Source: CBDVBL01 sp965555375
Lineage (GTDB): Bacteria > Zixibacteria > MSB-5A5 > UBA10806
Assembly: GCA_965555375.1 (NCBI GenBank)
Contig: CBEWDL010000091.1
Location: 1 to 13,529, forward strand
DNA length: 13,529 bases
Direction: 5' to 3'
Shown here: one piece after another, positions 1 to 6,960 of the stretch
Layout: the number at the start of each line of letters is the position of its first letter
Position numbering within the stretch: the stretch's first letter is position 1
The notes under the pieces: generated by a model
What the model was told of the DNA's origin: nothing
Seen by the model: the letters and a program-made list of their open reading frames with translations, nothing else
Database searches by the model: none
Program-made: the position numbers and the translations under genes

Positions 1-10
1 GGTAAGTACG

Positions 11-1270
11 TTGAAGAAATTTGTATTTGCCATCATGATATTACTGGTAAGCTTCTTGCCCGCAAAGTCGCAGTGCGAATTTGAGATTGTCGGGAGCTGC
101 CCGATCCCCAATGAGGGCTGGAGCCTGGAGGTGGTCGGCGATTACGCCTATATCGCCTGTGATCTATCGGGATTGCAGATCGCCGACGTAACCGATCCGG
201 AGAATCCCGGAATTGCATCCTTTTACTCGACACCCGACAGAGCGCTCGATCTCTGTCTGGTCGGCGATTACGCTTATATTGCGGATTACAGTTCCCTCCA
301 GATTCTGGATATTTCAGATCCGGTTTCACCCGCCTTTGTCGGAAGCTACCAATCCGCTTACGCTATTTTCGTCCGGGTCAGCGGCGATTTCGCCTATATA
401 GGACATGGTTATCATTCCCCGGTCTTCGAGATAGTCGATATCTCCGACCCATCCGATCCGGAATTCGTATCGGACCTGACATTCATGGGCGGTGCCGGCC
501 AACTTTATTACTCCGACGGCTATGTGTATGTTCTTTCGAACCTGACCGAGCCGTATTCGAATTATCTGAGGGCCATAGACGTATCCGATCCGCAAAATCC
601 GTTTATAGCCGGAAGCGTCATGATCCCCGGCGATATCGAAATACCAAGGGATATCATGGTAGTCGACGATTACGCATATATAGCCAACCGAAGCAACGGG
701 CTGCAGATAGTCCATATTTCTGATCCGGAAAATATGGAGATAACCGGTTCCTGCGATACGCCCGGAGACGCCACCGGCATATTCGTATATGATCATTATG
801 CCATAATAGCCGATTATCATTCCGGCATAGAAATCATCAGAGTGGCTAACCCTGCTGATCCTTTTTCATGGGGTTTCGGTTTTACAGACAATCCCGCTAT
901 CGGGGTATTCGGGTCGGTATGGGACCTGATTTACGTGACCACAACCGACTTTCTGGCGATATTTCGCTATGGTGGCGATAATATCGAGACAGACTTTATA
1001 AATCCGCAGGAGTTTTTCATCTTCCAGAACTACCCCAACCCCTTCAACGCTACAACGATCATCGGCTACGCCCTGCCCGCGCCCGCGGACGTCAAAATCG
1101 AGATCTTCGATATCCTTGGCCGCCGGGTGCAAACGCTTCTGGCAAAAAAGCAGCATGCTGGATATCATCAGGTCATATGGAATGCTAAAGAAAGATCGTC
1201 GGGCATGTATTTCTACAGGATTGAGGCGGGGGTATATTCTGATACGAAGAAGATGGTGCTTTTGAAATAA
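11..1270 (+). CDS. Secreted LVIVD-repeat protein with T9SS type A C-terminal sorting domain
   Basis: Predicted exported 419-residue protein. Residues 1-20 form a signal peptide (MKK, hydrophobic core, cleavage near AKS|Q). Residues about 30-325 hold roughly seven LVIVD-type repeats, each of the form 'GDYAYIA...GLQI.DISDP..P', which fold as beta-propeller blades. Residues 336-419 are a type IX secretion sorting domain: it begins FIFQNYPNPFNATTI, has FDILGRRV in the middle, and ends with SSGMYFYRIEAG and KKMVLLK. By family knowledge such proteins cross the outer membrane through the Por/T9SS machinery, which removes this domain, and end up secreted or surface-bound. The molecular function is unknown; LVIVD proteins are often assumed to mediate adhesion or binding. 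The start is TTG; a partial Shine-Dalgarno (GGTAAG at 1-6) is cut by the window edge, so an upstream start cannot be fully excluded, but the signal peptide fits this one. Identity of the domains is firm; the role is not. Confidence 0.9.
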   Translation: MKKFVFAIMILLVSFLPAKSQCEFEIVGSCPIPNEGWSLEVVGDYAYIACDLSGLQIADVTDPENPGIASFYSTPDRALDLCLVGDYAYIADYSSLQILDISDPVSPAFVGSYQSAYAIFVRVSGDFAYIGHGYHSPVFEIVDISDPSDPEFVSDLTFMGGAGQLYYSDGYVYVLSNLTEPYSNYLRAIDVSDPQNPFIAGSVMIPGDIEIPRDIMVVDDYAYIANRSNGLQIVHISDPENMEITGSCDTPGDATGIFVYDHYAIIADYHSGIEIIRVANPADPFSWGFGFTDNPAIGVFGSVWDLIYVTTTDFLAIFRYGGDNIETDFINPQEFFIFQNYPNPFNATTIIGYALPAPADVKIEIFDILGRRVQTLLAKKQHAGYHQVIWNAKERSSGMYFYRIEAGVYSDTKKMVLLK

Positions 1271-1291
1271 GGTTACAAAGTTATTAAGAAA

Positions 1292-1315
1292 CGGTCGGGT
1301 GAGGCCACCTGACCG
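1292..1315. terminator. Hairpin 22 bases after the LVIVD gene stop, possible terminator
   Basis: CGGTC at 1292-1296 pairs with GACCG at 1311-1315. The stem continues through one G-U pair and GGTG/CACC to an AGGC loop, giving about 10 pairs. It lies just after the stop of the secreted repeat protein, but no run of T follows, so it is not a classical rho-independent terminator. It may equally be one unit of the repeat cluster that fills this gap. Confidence 0.35.
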
Positions 1316-1348
1316 CACCCTGTAAAATAGCCGCTTAGAGTCTCGTAG

Positions 1349-1368
1349 GGGCGAATTGATATTCGCCC
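1349..1368. repeat. Perfect 8-bp inverted repeat, GGGCGAAT / ATTCGCCC
   Basis: GGGCGAAT (1349-1356), loop TGAT, ATTCGCCC (1361-1368). On the + strand it is followed by TTCTTAATTTA, so it could also act as a weak terminator for the upstream gene. Its style, a short GC-rich palindrome within a non-coding gap beside other palindromes, resembles dispersed intergenic repeats. Confidence 0.6.
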
Positions 1369-1412
1369 TTCTTAATTTACCTATAAGACGGTTACCGGCC
1401 AGTAGCCATTTC

Positions 1413-1537
1413 GTAGGTCGGGTTTCAGGCAGCCTTAAGGTGGGCAAAACCCGACAATCTTTTATTTCATGAGGCCGCCTTAACCTTTCCTTTTTGTCGG
1501 GTTTCTCATCCCCCTGGCATGGAAAAACCCGACCTAC
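1413..1537. repeat. Compound inverted repeat built from GTAGGTCGGGTTT units
   Basis: GTAGGTCGGGTTT (1413-1425) has a perfect 13-base inverted copy AAACCCGACCTAC (1525-1537). Between them sit a second inverted copy AAACCCGAC (1447-1455) and a second direct copy GTCGGGTTT (1496-1504). The four arms alternate in orientation, so the element can fold either as two side-by-side hairpins (1413-1455 and 1496-1537) or as one large one. The inner part also carries an imperfect TTAAGG/CCTTAA pairing. No credible gene lies here. It looks like a REP/MITE-like intergenic element; whether it recurs in the genome cannot be seen from this window. Confidence 0.7.
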
Positions 1538-1545
1538 CATTCTGG

Positions 1546-1567
1546 ATTCCCGATCGGCGTCGGGAAT
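1546..1567. repeat. Perfect 8-bp inverted repeat, ATTCCCGA / TCGGGAAT
   Basis: ATTCCCGA (1546-1553), a six-base loop, TCGGGAAT (1560-1567). It ends 17 bases from the stop codon of the helicase gene and may terminate or protect the 3' end of that - strand transcript, but no T-run follows in either direction. It directly abuts the GTAGGTCGGGTTT element. Confidence 0.55.
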
Positions 1568-1584
1568 GACAGATATCGGTGCCA

Positions 1585-3855
1585 TCAGGTCGTCAGCAGC
1601 TTTAAAAGCGCCACCGCCCCATCTTTACCCCCCTCGCCGGTCTCGATGGCGGGGCCGACACACGACGGGCATCCCTCCTCGCACGGGCATTCCCGCGCAA
1701 GAGAGAGCGCGCCCTTTACTATCTCGTCGAACATATCGAATATCCGCCGGGCAAACCCCACCCCTCCCGGTATCGATTCGTAAATATAAACGGTCGGCTG
1801 CTCGGTAAACGGCGATCTGACCATGGGAACCGACCTGATATCCGCCGGATCGGATAAGATCCATATCGGCACGATCTGCCTTAGAAGATGCGCCGCCCCC
1901 TGCATGGCGCCGCCCAATTTCTCTCTGGTCAGATTGAGCTCGTCACCTATGCTATCGGGAAACGATACCCAGAAGCCCCCGGTGTGCATCTCCTGCTCCG
2001 GCAGATGGACGTTGCCCCAGCCCAGATTCTCATGCGTATGAAATCTGACCTTCTTATATCCAACCACCACCCTGCTCACCGAGAGATCGCCGAGCGACGT
2101 TCTTATTCCGTCTCGAATTTCCTCCTCCTGATCGGTATGCAGGACCTTAATGGTAACCTTGGATTCGGCGTCGGTGTAATATTCCACCTCCACCGGCACG
2201 ACATAAGCGCGTCTGCCGTCCCAATCGAGGTTGCGAACCTGGTACTGGCGGCTGCCATGCAGATATATGGCCTCCGGATGAACGAGTTCGGGGGCCGAAA
2301 AATAATCAACCTCCCCCACGGCCCGGCCGCCGTCGGACTCATCCATGATAACGAAGTTTTCAGGAGATGCCGAACGGAGTGAAACCTCCGTGGCCGGGTA
2401 TATGTCGGATGTGTAATGGTATTTATCAATCGATTTTTTGACCAGCCTCTCTTTAGCCAGAAAATCCAAAACCCTGCTGGTCGGCGCAGCACCGAACGAT
2501 TCGCTTTGCTCGACCGGCAGCTCGAACACGGCGCATTTGAGATGGCTGACGAGGATTGAGAGGTTGTCCGGATCGATAATTCCCTCCTCGGGCGATTTAC
2601 CGAAAAAGTACTCGGGGTGATTGACGATGAACTGATCGAGAGGCGATGATGACGCCACCATGATAGCCACCGAAAGATCGGTTTTGCGTCCCGCCCGGCC
2701 GGCCTGCTGCCAGGCGGAGGCTATTCCTCCGGGGTAGCCGCATAATACGGCGACATCGAGACCACCGATATCGATACCCAGCTCCAGGGCATTGGTGGAG
2801 ACCACGCCGAGAATCTCGCCCGAACGAAGCCCCCTCTCTATAGCTCGTCTTTCATTCGGCAGGTAGCCGCCCCTGTATCCCTGGACCCTTTCGGGAGGAA
2901 TCTTTTGAATGGCGAGCTGATCTTTAAGATAGGTCGTCAGAACTTCCACTCTGACCCGGCTGCGCGCAAAGGTTATCGTCTGGATATCATTCCCGATGAA
3001 CATACCGGCGATACGGGCCGCCTCGTTCACCGATGATTTCCTGATGCCAAGCTGACGGTTTATCACGGGCGGATTGTAAAAGATAAAATGCTTCTCCCCC
3101 GTCGGCGCGCCGTTGTTATCTATAAGCTCGATTGGTCGGCCGGTGACCTTCTCCGCCAGTTCGGCAGGATTGCCAATCGTTGCCGAGCAGAGGATGTATT
3201 GCGGTTTCGAGCCATAAAATTCGCACAGGCGCTGGAGACGACGCAGAACGTTGGCCAGATGCGATCCGAAAACTCCCCGGTAGTGATGCAACTCATCGAT
3301 AACGATATACCGCAAATTCTCGAAGAGCTTAACCCAGATGGTGTGATGGGGCAAAATTCCGGAATGCAGCATATCGGGATTGGTGACCACGATATTGCCG
3401 GCCCGTCTGATTGCCGCCCTGGCCGACTGCGGCGTATCGCCATCGAAAGTGTAGGTCTTGATATCGGCGCCACAGGCCTCGACCATGGAGTATAACTCGT
3501 CGACCTGGTCTGCCGACAGAGCCTTGGTCGGGAACAGATACAAAGCCCGAGCTTCGGGATCCTTCGTCAGGAGATGGTTCATGATGGGGAGATTGTAGCA
3601 GAGCGATTTCCCCGATGCCGTCGGGGTGACGACGACAAAATCCTTGCCCTGAGAAGCCTTCTCGAAAGCCTCGGCCTGGTGGCTGTAGAGCCTATCGATG
3701 CTCCTGGATTTTAGAACGTCGATCAATTTCATATCGACGGCATTGGGAAAATCGACAACTTTGCCATCGCCCGGCGGCGATATATGCCAGTGAGTAATAT
3801 TGGAACCGAACTCGGGGGCGGTCTTGATTCTATCTAAAACCTGTATTAATCGCAT
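1585..3855 (-). CDS. DEAD/DEAH-box DNA helicase with C-terminal DUF1998 zinc domain (MrfA/Hrq1-like)
   Basis: Superfamily 2 helicase of 756 residues, close to the usual size of the MrfA (YprA)/Hrq1 group. Visible motifs: TPTASGKS (77-84, ATP binding), IDELHH (186-191, Mg/ATP hydrolysis), SAT (224-226), NALELGID (355-362) and QQAGRAGR (383-390, arginine finger region). The C-terminal third is the DUF1998 region, ending in a four-cysteine zinc cluster C723-x-C725-x3-C729-x2-C732. Family knowledge: Bacillus MrfA is a 3'-5' DNA helicase that works with the exonuclease MrfB in excision repair of mitomycin lesions; Hrq1 is the fungal relative involved in crosslink repair. MrfB is not seen here. ATG start; only a weak ribosome site, but a well-formed promoter lies 30-60 bases upstream. 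The gene is monocistronic, divergent from the heme lipoprotein, and its 3' end abuts a cluster of palindromes. Repair role is inferred from family. Confidence 0.92.
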   Translation of the reverse strand: MRLIQVLDRIKTAPEFGSNITHWHISPPGDGKVVDFPNAVDMKLIDVLKSRSIDRLYSHQAEAFEKASQGKDFVVVTPTASGKSLCYNLPIMNHLLTKDPEARALYLFPTKALSADQVDELYSMVEACGADIKTYTFDGDTPQSARAAIRRAGNIVVTNPDMLHSGILPHHTIWVKLFENLRYIVIDELHHYRGVFGSHLANVLRRLQRLCEFYGSKPQYILCSATIGNPAELAEKVTGRPIELIDNNGAPTGEKHFIFYNPPVINRQLGIRKSSVNEAARIAGMFIGNDIQTITFARSRVRVEVLTTYLKDQLAIQKIPPERVQGYRGGYLPNERRAIERGLRSGEILGVVSTNALELGIDIGGLDVAVLCGYPGGIASAWQQAGRAGRKTDLSVAIMVASSSPLDQFIVNHPEYFFGKSPEEGIIDPDNLSILVSHLKCAVFELPVEQSESFGAAPTSRVLDFLAKERLVKKSIDKYHYTSDIYPATEVSLRSASPENFVIMDESDGGRAVGEVDYFSAPELVHPEAIYLHGSRQYQVRNLDWDGRRAYVVPVEVEYYTDAESKVTIKVLHTDQEEEIRDGIRTSLGDLSVSRVVVGYKKVRFHTHENLGWGNVHLPEQEMHTGGFWVSFPDSIGDELNLTREKLGGAMQGAAHLLRQIVPIWILSDPADIRSVPMVRSPFTEQPTVYIYESIPGGVGFARRIFDMFDEIVKGALSLARECPCEEGCPSCVGPAIETGEGGKDGAVALLKLLTT

Positions 3856-3888
3856 AACGTCTCGTGCCAGCCAACCTGCTTAAACGCC

Positions 3889-3917
3889 ATAATATGACAT
3901 AATGCACTTTTGTGCAA
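3889..3917 (-). promoter_or_regulatory. Sigma-70-like promoter for the helicase gene
   Basis: Reading the - strand: TTGCAC (3917-3912) as -35, a 17-base spacer, and TATTAT (3894-3889, 5 of 6 to TATAAT) as -10. Transcription would begin near 3882, leaving a leader of about 27 bases before the ATG at 3855. The -35 overlaps one arm of the TGCAC/GTGCA palindrome. Confidence 0.5.
3903..3916. promoter_or_regulatory. Perfect palindrome TGCAC-TTTT-GTGCA, candidate operator
   Basis: TGCAC (3903-3907), TTTT, GTGCA (3912-3916): a two-fold symmetric 14-base site. It covers the -35 and spacer of the helicase promoter and sits about 40 bases upstream of the -35 of the divergent lipoprotein gene. The placement suits a repressor or activator site. 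No regulator gene is nearby and I cannot name the protein that would bind it. Confidence 0.35.
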
Positions 3918-3953
3918 GTATTTAGTTTCATCGAAATCCGGCAACGATTTACC

Positions 3954-3983
3954 TTGCGTTATCATCTTCATCTACTCTATAAT
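3954..3983 (+). promoter_or_regulatory. Sigma-70-like promoter for the DUF3365 lipoprotein
   Basis: TTGCGT (3954-3959), an 18-base spacer and a perfect TATAAT (3978-3983). The start site would fall near 3990, giving a leader of about 16 bases that contains the AGGGG ribosome site (3996-4000). This also argues against any start upstream of about 3990. Confidence 0.5.
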
Positions 3984-4005
3984 ACGAAAAATGAAAGGGG
4001 AATTT

Positions 4006-4626
4006 ATGCGCAACGTTATCGGTATTCTCACCGTCTCGGTATTTTGCATTTTCCTGCTGGCAATCACAAGCTGCGGCGAAAAGGCAACATCCGACACCGA
4101 ACTGGCTGCGACCTCCAGACATGTGGCGAATAGCTTTATGGAAGAATTGAAGACCGAGCTTTATGCCGCACTGGAGGATTCAGGAGTAATTGCAGCCGTC
4201 AAGGTCTGCTCGGAGAAAGCGCCCGAAATATCAGCCCGCTATTCGAGCCTGCCGGGATGGACGGTAAAAAGGGTGAGCGCCAAATACCGCAATCCGAATA
4301 ATGCCCCGGATGAATTTGAAAAAGAGAGCCTGGAGGTTCTCGAAGGCAGGACGGCTACTGCTGGAGATGAATATTTCGCCTGGGTCGAGGAAGACGGCGA
4401 AAAAGCCTTCCGGTTTATGAAAGTGATCAAGGTGAAAGCTCCCTGCTTGAATTGCCATGGCGACAAGAGCGAATTTGGCGACGATCTCCTGAAAATCCTC
4501 GAGGAGAACTATCCCGACGATCAGGCCACGGGCTTTAACCTGGATGAGCAGCGCGGCGCCTTTTCGGTAACTGTCAAATGGCCGGAGGGAAGAGCGGTAT
4601 TCGATTCGGTTACGGCGTCCATGTAA
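4006..4626 (+). CDS. DUF3365 (Tll0287-like) heme-binding lipoprotein
   Basis: A 206-residue exported protein. Residues 1-22 are a lipoprotein signal peptide ending ITSC, with C23 the likely lipidated cysteine. The rest matches the Tll0287-like DUF3365 domain: a helical N-terminal part, the segment RVSAKYRNPNNAPDEFE (89-105), and one c-type heme motif CLNCH (C147, C150, H151). Members of this family are small heme proteins or sensor modules; a role in redox sensing or electron transfer is inferred. I place the start at 4006 because AGGGG at 3996-4000 is correctly spaced, the signal peptide begins there, and the TATAAT box at 3978 rules out the longer in-frame form from 3910; an in-frame ATG at 3991 would leave almost no leader. 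It is a single-gene unit facing the archaemetzincin gene tail to tail. No cytochrome c maturation gene is in view. Confidence 0.88.
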   Translation: MRNVIGILTVSVFCIFLLAITSCGEKATSDTELAATSRHVANSFMEELKTELYAALEDSGVIAAVKVCSEKAPEISARYSSLPGWTVKRVSAKYRNPNNAPDEFEKESLEVLEGRTATAGDEYFAWVEEDGEKAFRFMKVIKVKAPCLNCHGDKSEFGDDLLKILEENYPDDQATGFNLDEQRGAFSVTVKWPEGRAVFDSVTASM

Positions 4627-4643
4627 GGGGCATCCTGAGATTG

Positions 4644-4657
4644 CGATCCGCGGATCG
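4644..4657. repeat. Loop-less 14-bp palindrome CGATCCGCGGATCG
   Basis: A perfect palindrome 18 bases after the lipoprotein stop, between two convergent genes. It is followed by a shorter one, TCTTAAGA (4663-4670). No T-run follows. It could help end transcription or be a protein-binding site; nothing in the sequence decides this. Confidence 0.4.
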
Positions 4658-4698
4658 AGATTTCTTAAGACGATTCGTCCAGATTGTTTCAGTTGACG

Positions 4699-4739
4699 AT
4701 GGCAGGTACGGTCATACGACTCGTAGAGAGACCTGCCAT
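4699..4739. terminator. Long hairpin between convergent genes, possible bidirectional terminator
   Basis: ATGGCAGGT (4699-4707) pairs perfectly with ACCTGCCAT (4731-4739). Inside, ACGGTC (4708-4713) pairs with GAC-T-CGT (4718-4724) with one bulged base, extending the stem. It lies midway between the lipoprotein stop (4626) and the archaemetzincin stop (4779), as expected for a shared terminator, but neither strand has a T-run after the stem. Confidence 0.35.
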
Positions 4740-4778
4740 TACGACGAATAATATGAATAAAAGGTTGAAATCTTATTA

Positions 4779-5321
4779 TTAGATCTTGACCTTCGTTGGC
4801 AGGGTTAAATTCAAAAAGCAGTTGGGACAAAAGGTATCGGGCCGTGCGTCAAGCTCGTTGACGTTCGATGCAACCCCCATGACACATTCTTCGGTGCAAT
4901 TCTTCAAACCCAGAACGTGGCCTATCTGATGGAGCGCCACTGAGAACAGCCGGGATCTGGTCAGTTTCTCATCCTCCGGCAGACCATGGTATTCGGGCTT
5001 CAACCTTACAGACGAAACAATGGCCGTGCGGCCGACAGAGTTGGCCTGACCGAATACGAAATTCTGGTTCGGTAGATAGAGATCCTCCTCTGTCACCGCC
5101 AGGATGATTTCGTCCTCGGAGCCTTTTAACAGTTCGAGTTTGGAGAGGATCGGGACGGCATAATATTGATTGGATTGAGCGTTATAGGCCTCCTCCGGCA
5201 GACGAGAGACGATACCGGATTGCAGGCGAAGATTCATTTTCTTCGAAAGGGTCTGGCCGAGCCAGTCGGCATGCCCCCGGCTGTTTTCATCGAGGGGAAC
5301 GACATAGATCTTCTCATACAT
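4779..5321 (-). CDS. Archaemetzincin-like protein with substituted active-site residues
   Basis: A 180-residue protein, the normal size of bacterial and archaeal archaemetzincins, with the family's conserved FGQANSVGRTAIVSSVRL region (90-107) and the C-terminal zinc-ligand cysteines C142, C146, C165 and C168 plus the Met-turn M148. The family motif is HExxHxxGxxHC; here it reads HQIGHVLGLKNC (131-142). The catalytic glutamate is Q132 and the third zinc-binding histidine is N141. Both codons are clear in the DNA (CAG, AAT). The spacing C142-x3-C146 is also one shorter than the classical C-x4-C. Without that Glu, peptide hydrolysis by the known mechanism is unlikely, so it may be an inactive or binding form, or use another ligand set. 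No signal peptide, so cytoplasmic. ATG start with AGGAGG at 5333-5338, 11 bases upstream. It may be the last gene of the long - strand operon, or have its own weak promoter. Confidence 0.85.
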   Translation of the reverse strand: MYEKIYVVPLDENSRGHADWLGQTLSKKMNLRLQSGIVSRLPEEAYNAQSNQYYAVPILSKLELLKGSEDEIILAVTEEDLYLPNQNFVFGQANSVGRTAIVSSVRLKPEYHGLPEDEKLTRSRLFSVALHQIGHVLGLKNCTEECVMGVASNVNELDARPDTFCPNCFLNLTLPTKVKI

Positions 5322-5367
5322 TGCTTCTCTGGCCTCCTAAAGAACGCTCAAATGCGCCATCTAAATT

Positions 5368-5395
5368 AAAATAACTCGCCATTCCAAAAAATCAA
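5368..5395 (-). promoter_or_regulatory. Weak candidate promoter for the archaemetzincin-like gene
   Basis: On the - strand: TTGATT (5395-5390), a 16-base spacer, TATTTT (5373-5368); each box matches the sigma-70 consensus at 4 of 6 positions. The region is AT-rich and has no gene. The match is modest and could be chance. Confidence 0.22.
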
Positions 5396-5404
5396 CTTAA
5401 TTAA

Positions 5405-5587
5405 TCATTTCGTCTGAAAAAATCTCGATTTTGAACCGGTCGGGGATATTAACACCTCCATTGACGCCCCGCATTTCGGGCACCATCCAACAAAGGCGGT
5501 TTTCTTTTTGTTCAAATAGATCCGCCTATATACATTGCAGCAGTTGAATATTACGCCGACAAACTTCCTTTTGCGGGTTCTTTTCAG
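5405..5587 (-). CDS. Small Cys-rich zinc-ribbon-like protein with CTG start
   Basis: A 60-residue basic protein read from CTG at 5587-5585 to TGA at 5407-5405. Key features: FVGVIFNCCNVYRRIYLN (9-26) with a vicinal pair C16-C17, then WCPKCG (35-40) with C36 and C39 as a zinc knuckle, and a C-terminal PTGSKSRFF (49-57). A CC...CPxCG pattern suggests one zinc ion. From memory it resembles an unnamed family of short proteins (CC-x-VY-x-RIY ... GRCPRCG) in Planctomycetes and other bacteria; no function is known to me. Start evidence: no ATG, GTG or TTG lies in frame at the right place, while CTG sits five bases after a near-perfect AAGGAGGT and overlaps the upstream stop as CTGA. An internal TTG (Leu25) would cut off the conserved half. 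It is the last tightly coupled gene after the MFS transporter. Confidence 0.72.
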   Translation of the reverse strand: MKRTRKRKFVGVIFNCCNVYRRIYLNKKKTAFVGWCPKCGASMEVLISPTGSKSRFFQTK

Positions 5588-6960
5588 ACCGACCTCCTTA
5601 AACCGGATAATATCATCGCCGCTGCCGAAAACGCTACCACGACCGGCAAAGCCGTCTCGAATGCAATAGAATACTTTAGCGTATCTCCGATCAGATGCCT
5701 CCCCAGAGCCGAATTGAAAACAAGGCTTACGATACTTATGCCTGAGACCATCCCCAGGTTCCGAACCGTTGCCAGGATGCCCCCGGCCGAGCCCCTGTTC
5801 TTATGATCGACAGATCCCATCAAAGCTGAATTATTGGGAGAACCGAACAATCCCAGTCCCAGCCCCAGGCCAATGAGATTTGCTACCATGTGCAGCGTGG
5901 AGGATTCGTGGCTTAATGCGAACATGGATAGCATTGATACGGTCGAAATAAATAGCCCGATGGTGGAGATCGATCTCTGGCCGAGCTTATCGGAGAGATA
6001 GCCTGCCAGGGGCGATACGAAAACGGTGGTAGCCGGTATCACCATCAAAAGCCTGCCTGTCTCCAGTGGCGTCATCCCGACCGATTTTTCTAAGAAGAAA
6101 GGCAGCATAAAGGAAAGGCCTATCATCCCCATATAGGTGAAAAATCCAGCACCCGACGAAAGCATGAATATGCTGTTTTTGAGAAGAACGGGATCGAAAA
6201 GAGGCTGCTCGCTTCTCCGCTGCCTGGCAAAAAACAAAATCATCAGGGCAGCTGTTATGGTCAGATAAATAGTCGCCCAGCCAAAATTCAGCCCTGAATG
6301 GCCGCCGATACCGAAAATCAGCACAAATGAGGTAACGCTCAAAATCCAGAGAAGAGGATCAAACGGATGAAACGGCTTGCTTGATGAATCAGCCCGACGT
6401 TCTTTTAAGATTTTAAGTGAAAAGATGGTGCCCAATATACCGACCGGCAAATTGACTGCGAAAATGTAATGCCATCCAAAATAATGAATCAGCATTCCCC
6501 CCAGAGGAGGTCCGAGCATCAAACCAACCGAGACCACCGAACCGATAACCCCCAGCCCCATGCCCCTTTGCTCTGCTGGAAAGGCATTAGTCACTATAGC
6601 GGGCGTATTCGACATTATCATGGCCGCGCCAAATCCCTGAAAAGCGCGAAAGGCAATCAATTGCCCTATATTGGCGGACAGGATGCAGAGTCCCGATCCG
6701 ACCGTAAAGAAGATCATGCCCGAAATAAAAACCAGCTTCTGCCCGTAAACATCGGACAGCCGCCCGAAGACCAGAAGAAATGCGGTAACAACGAGAAGAT
6801 AACTAATAGTTACCCAGGCGGTGGTGTGAACCGATGTCTCAAAATAATCGCTGATCGTAGGTAGGGCTATATTGACGATGGAGGCATCGATGGTGGCCAG
6901 AAGCACGCCAGCGGCCGCCACCGATAAGATCCACCATTTTTCGCCCGCTCGCTGCTTCAA
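5584..6960 (-). CDS. MFS drug/solute exporter, DHA2 (EmrB/QacA) family
   Basis: An inner-membrane proton-linked exporter, 458 residues from the chosen start, with about 14 predicted membrane helices. Visible signatures: IDASIVNIALP in the first helix (DHA2 motif D1), GRLSDVYGQK (motif A, loop 2-3), and GLMLGPPLGGML (motif C, typical of antiporters). Substrate is unknown; the family exports drugs, dyes and other hydrophobic compounds. I chose TTG at 6960-6958 because it overlaps the ROK kinase stop as TTGA, like the neighbouring junctions, and gives the usual short basic N-terminus KQRAGEKWW. A longer form from ATG at 7002 would overlap the kinase by 46 bases, add 14 residues unlike the family, and has no spaced ribosome site. 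The partner membrane-fusion protein of EmrAB systems is absent, so it probably works alone. No regulator adjoins it. Confidence 0.9.
   Translation of the reverse strand: MKQRAGEKWWILSVAAAGVLLATIDASIVNIALPTISDYFETSVHTTAWVTISYLLVVTAFLLVFGRLSDVYGQKLVFISGMIFFTVGSGLCILSANIGQLIAFRAFQGFGAAMIMSNTPAIVTNAFPAEQRGMGLGVIGSVVSVGLMLGPPLGGMLIHYFGWHYIFAVNLPVGILGTIFSLKILKERRADSSSKPFHPFDPLLWILSVTSFVLIFGIGGHSGLNFGWATIYLTITAALMILFFARQRRSEQPLFDPVLLKNSIFMLSSGAGFFTYMGMIGLSFMLPFFLEKSVGMTPLETGRLLMVIPATTVFVSPLAGYLSDKLGQRSISTIGLFISTVSMLSMFALSHESSTLHMVANLIGLGLGLGLFGSPNNSALMGSVDHKNRGSAGGILATVRNLGMVSGISIVSLVFNSALGRHLIGDTLKYSIAFETALPVVVAFSAAAMILSGLRRSV
5593..5598 (-). promoter_or_regulatory. Strong Shine-Dalgarno inside the MFS gene end, for the CTG-started small gene
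   Basis: AGGAGG on the - strand, within TAAGGAGGT, located in the last codons of the transporter gene and five bases before the CTG. Its strength and position are what decide the start of the small Cys-rich gene. Confidence 0.65.

Noticed and set aside
866..1585. A 239-codon open frame on the - strand spanning the end of the repeat-protein gene and the palindrome gap
   Set aside because: It is antisense to the T9SS sorting domain and runs through inverted repeats; composition is Arg/Pro-rich with no recognisable domain. A chance frame.
1888..2382. A 164-codon + strand open frame opposite the helicase
   Set aside because: Lies fully within the DUF1998 part of the helicase gene and has no recognisable motif; shadow of real coding sequence.
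3910..4005. N-terminal extension of the DUF3365 protein by 32 residues
   Set aside because: It would contain the promoter's TATAAT box, lacks a ribosome site and would bury the lipoprotein signal peptide.
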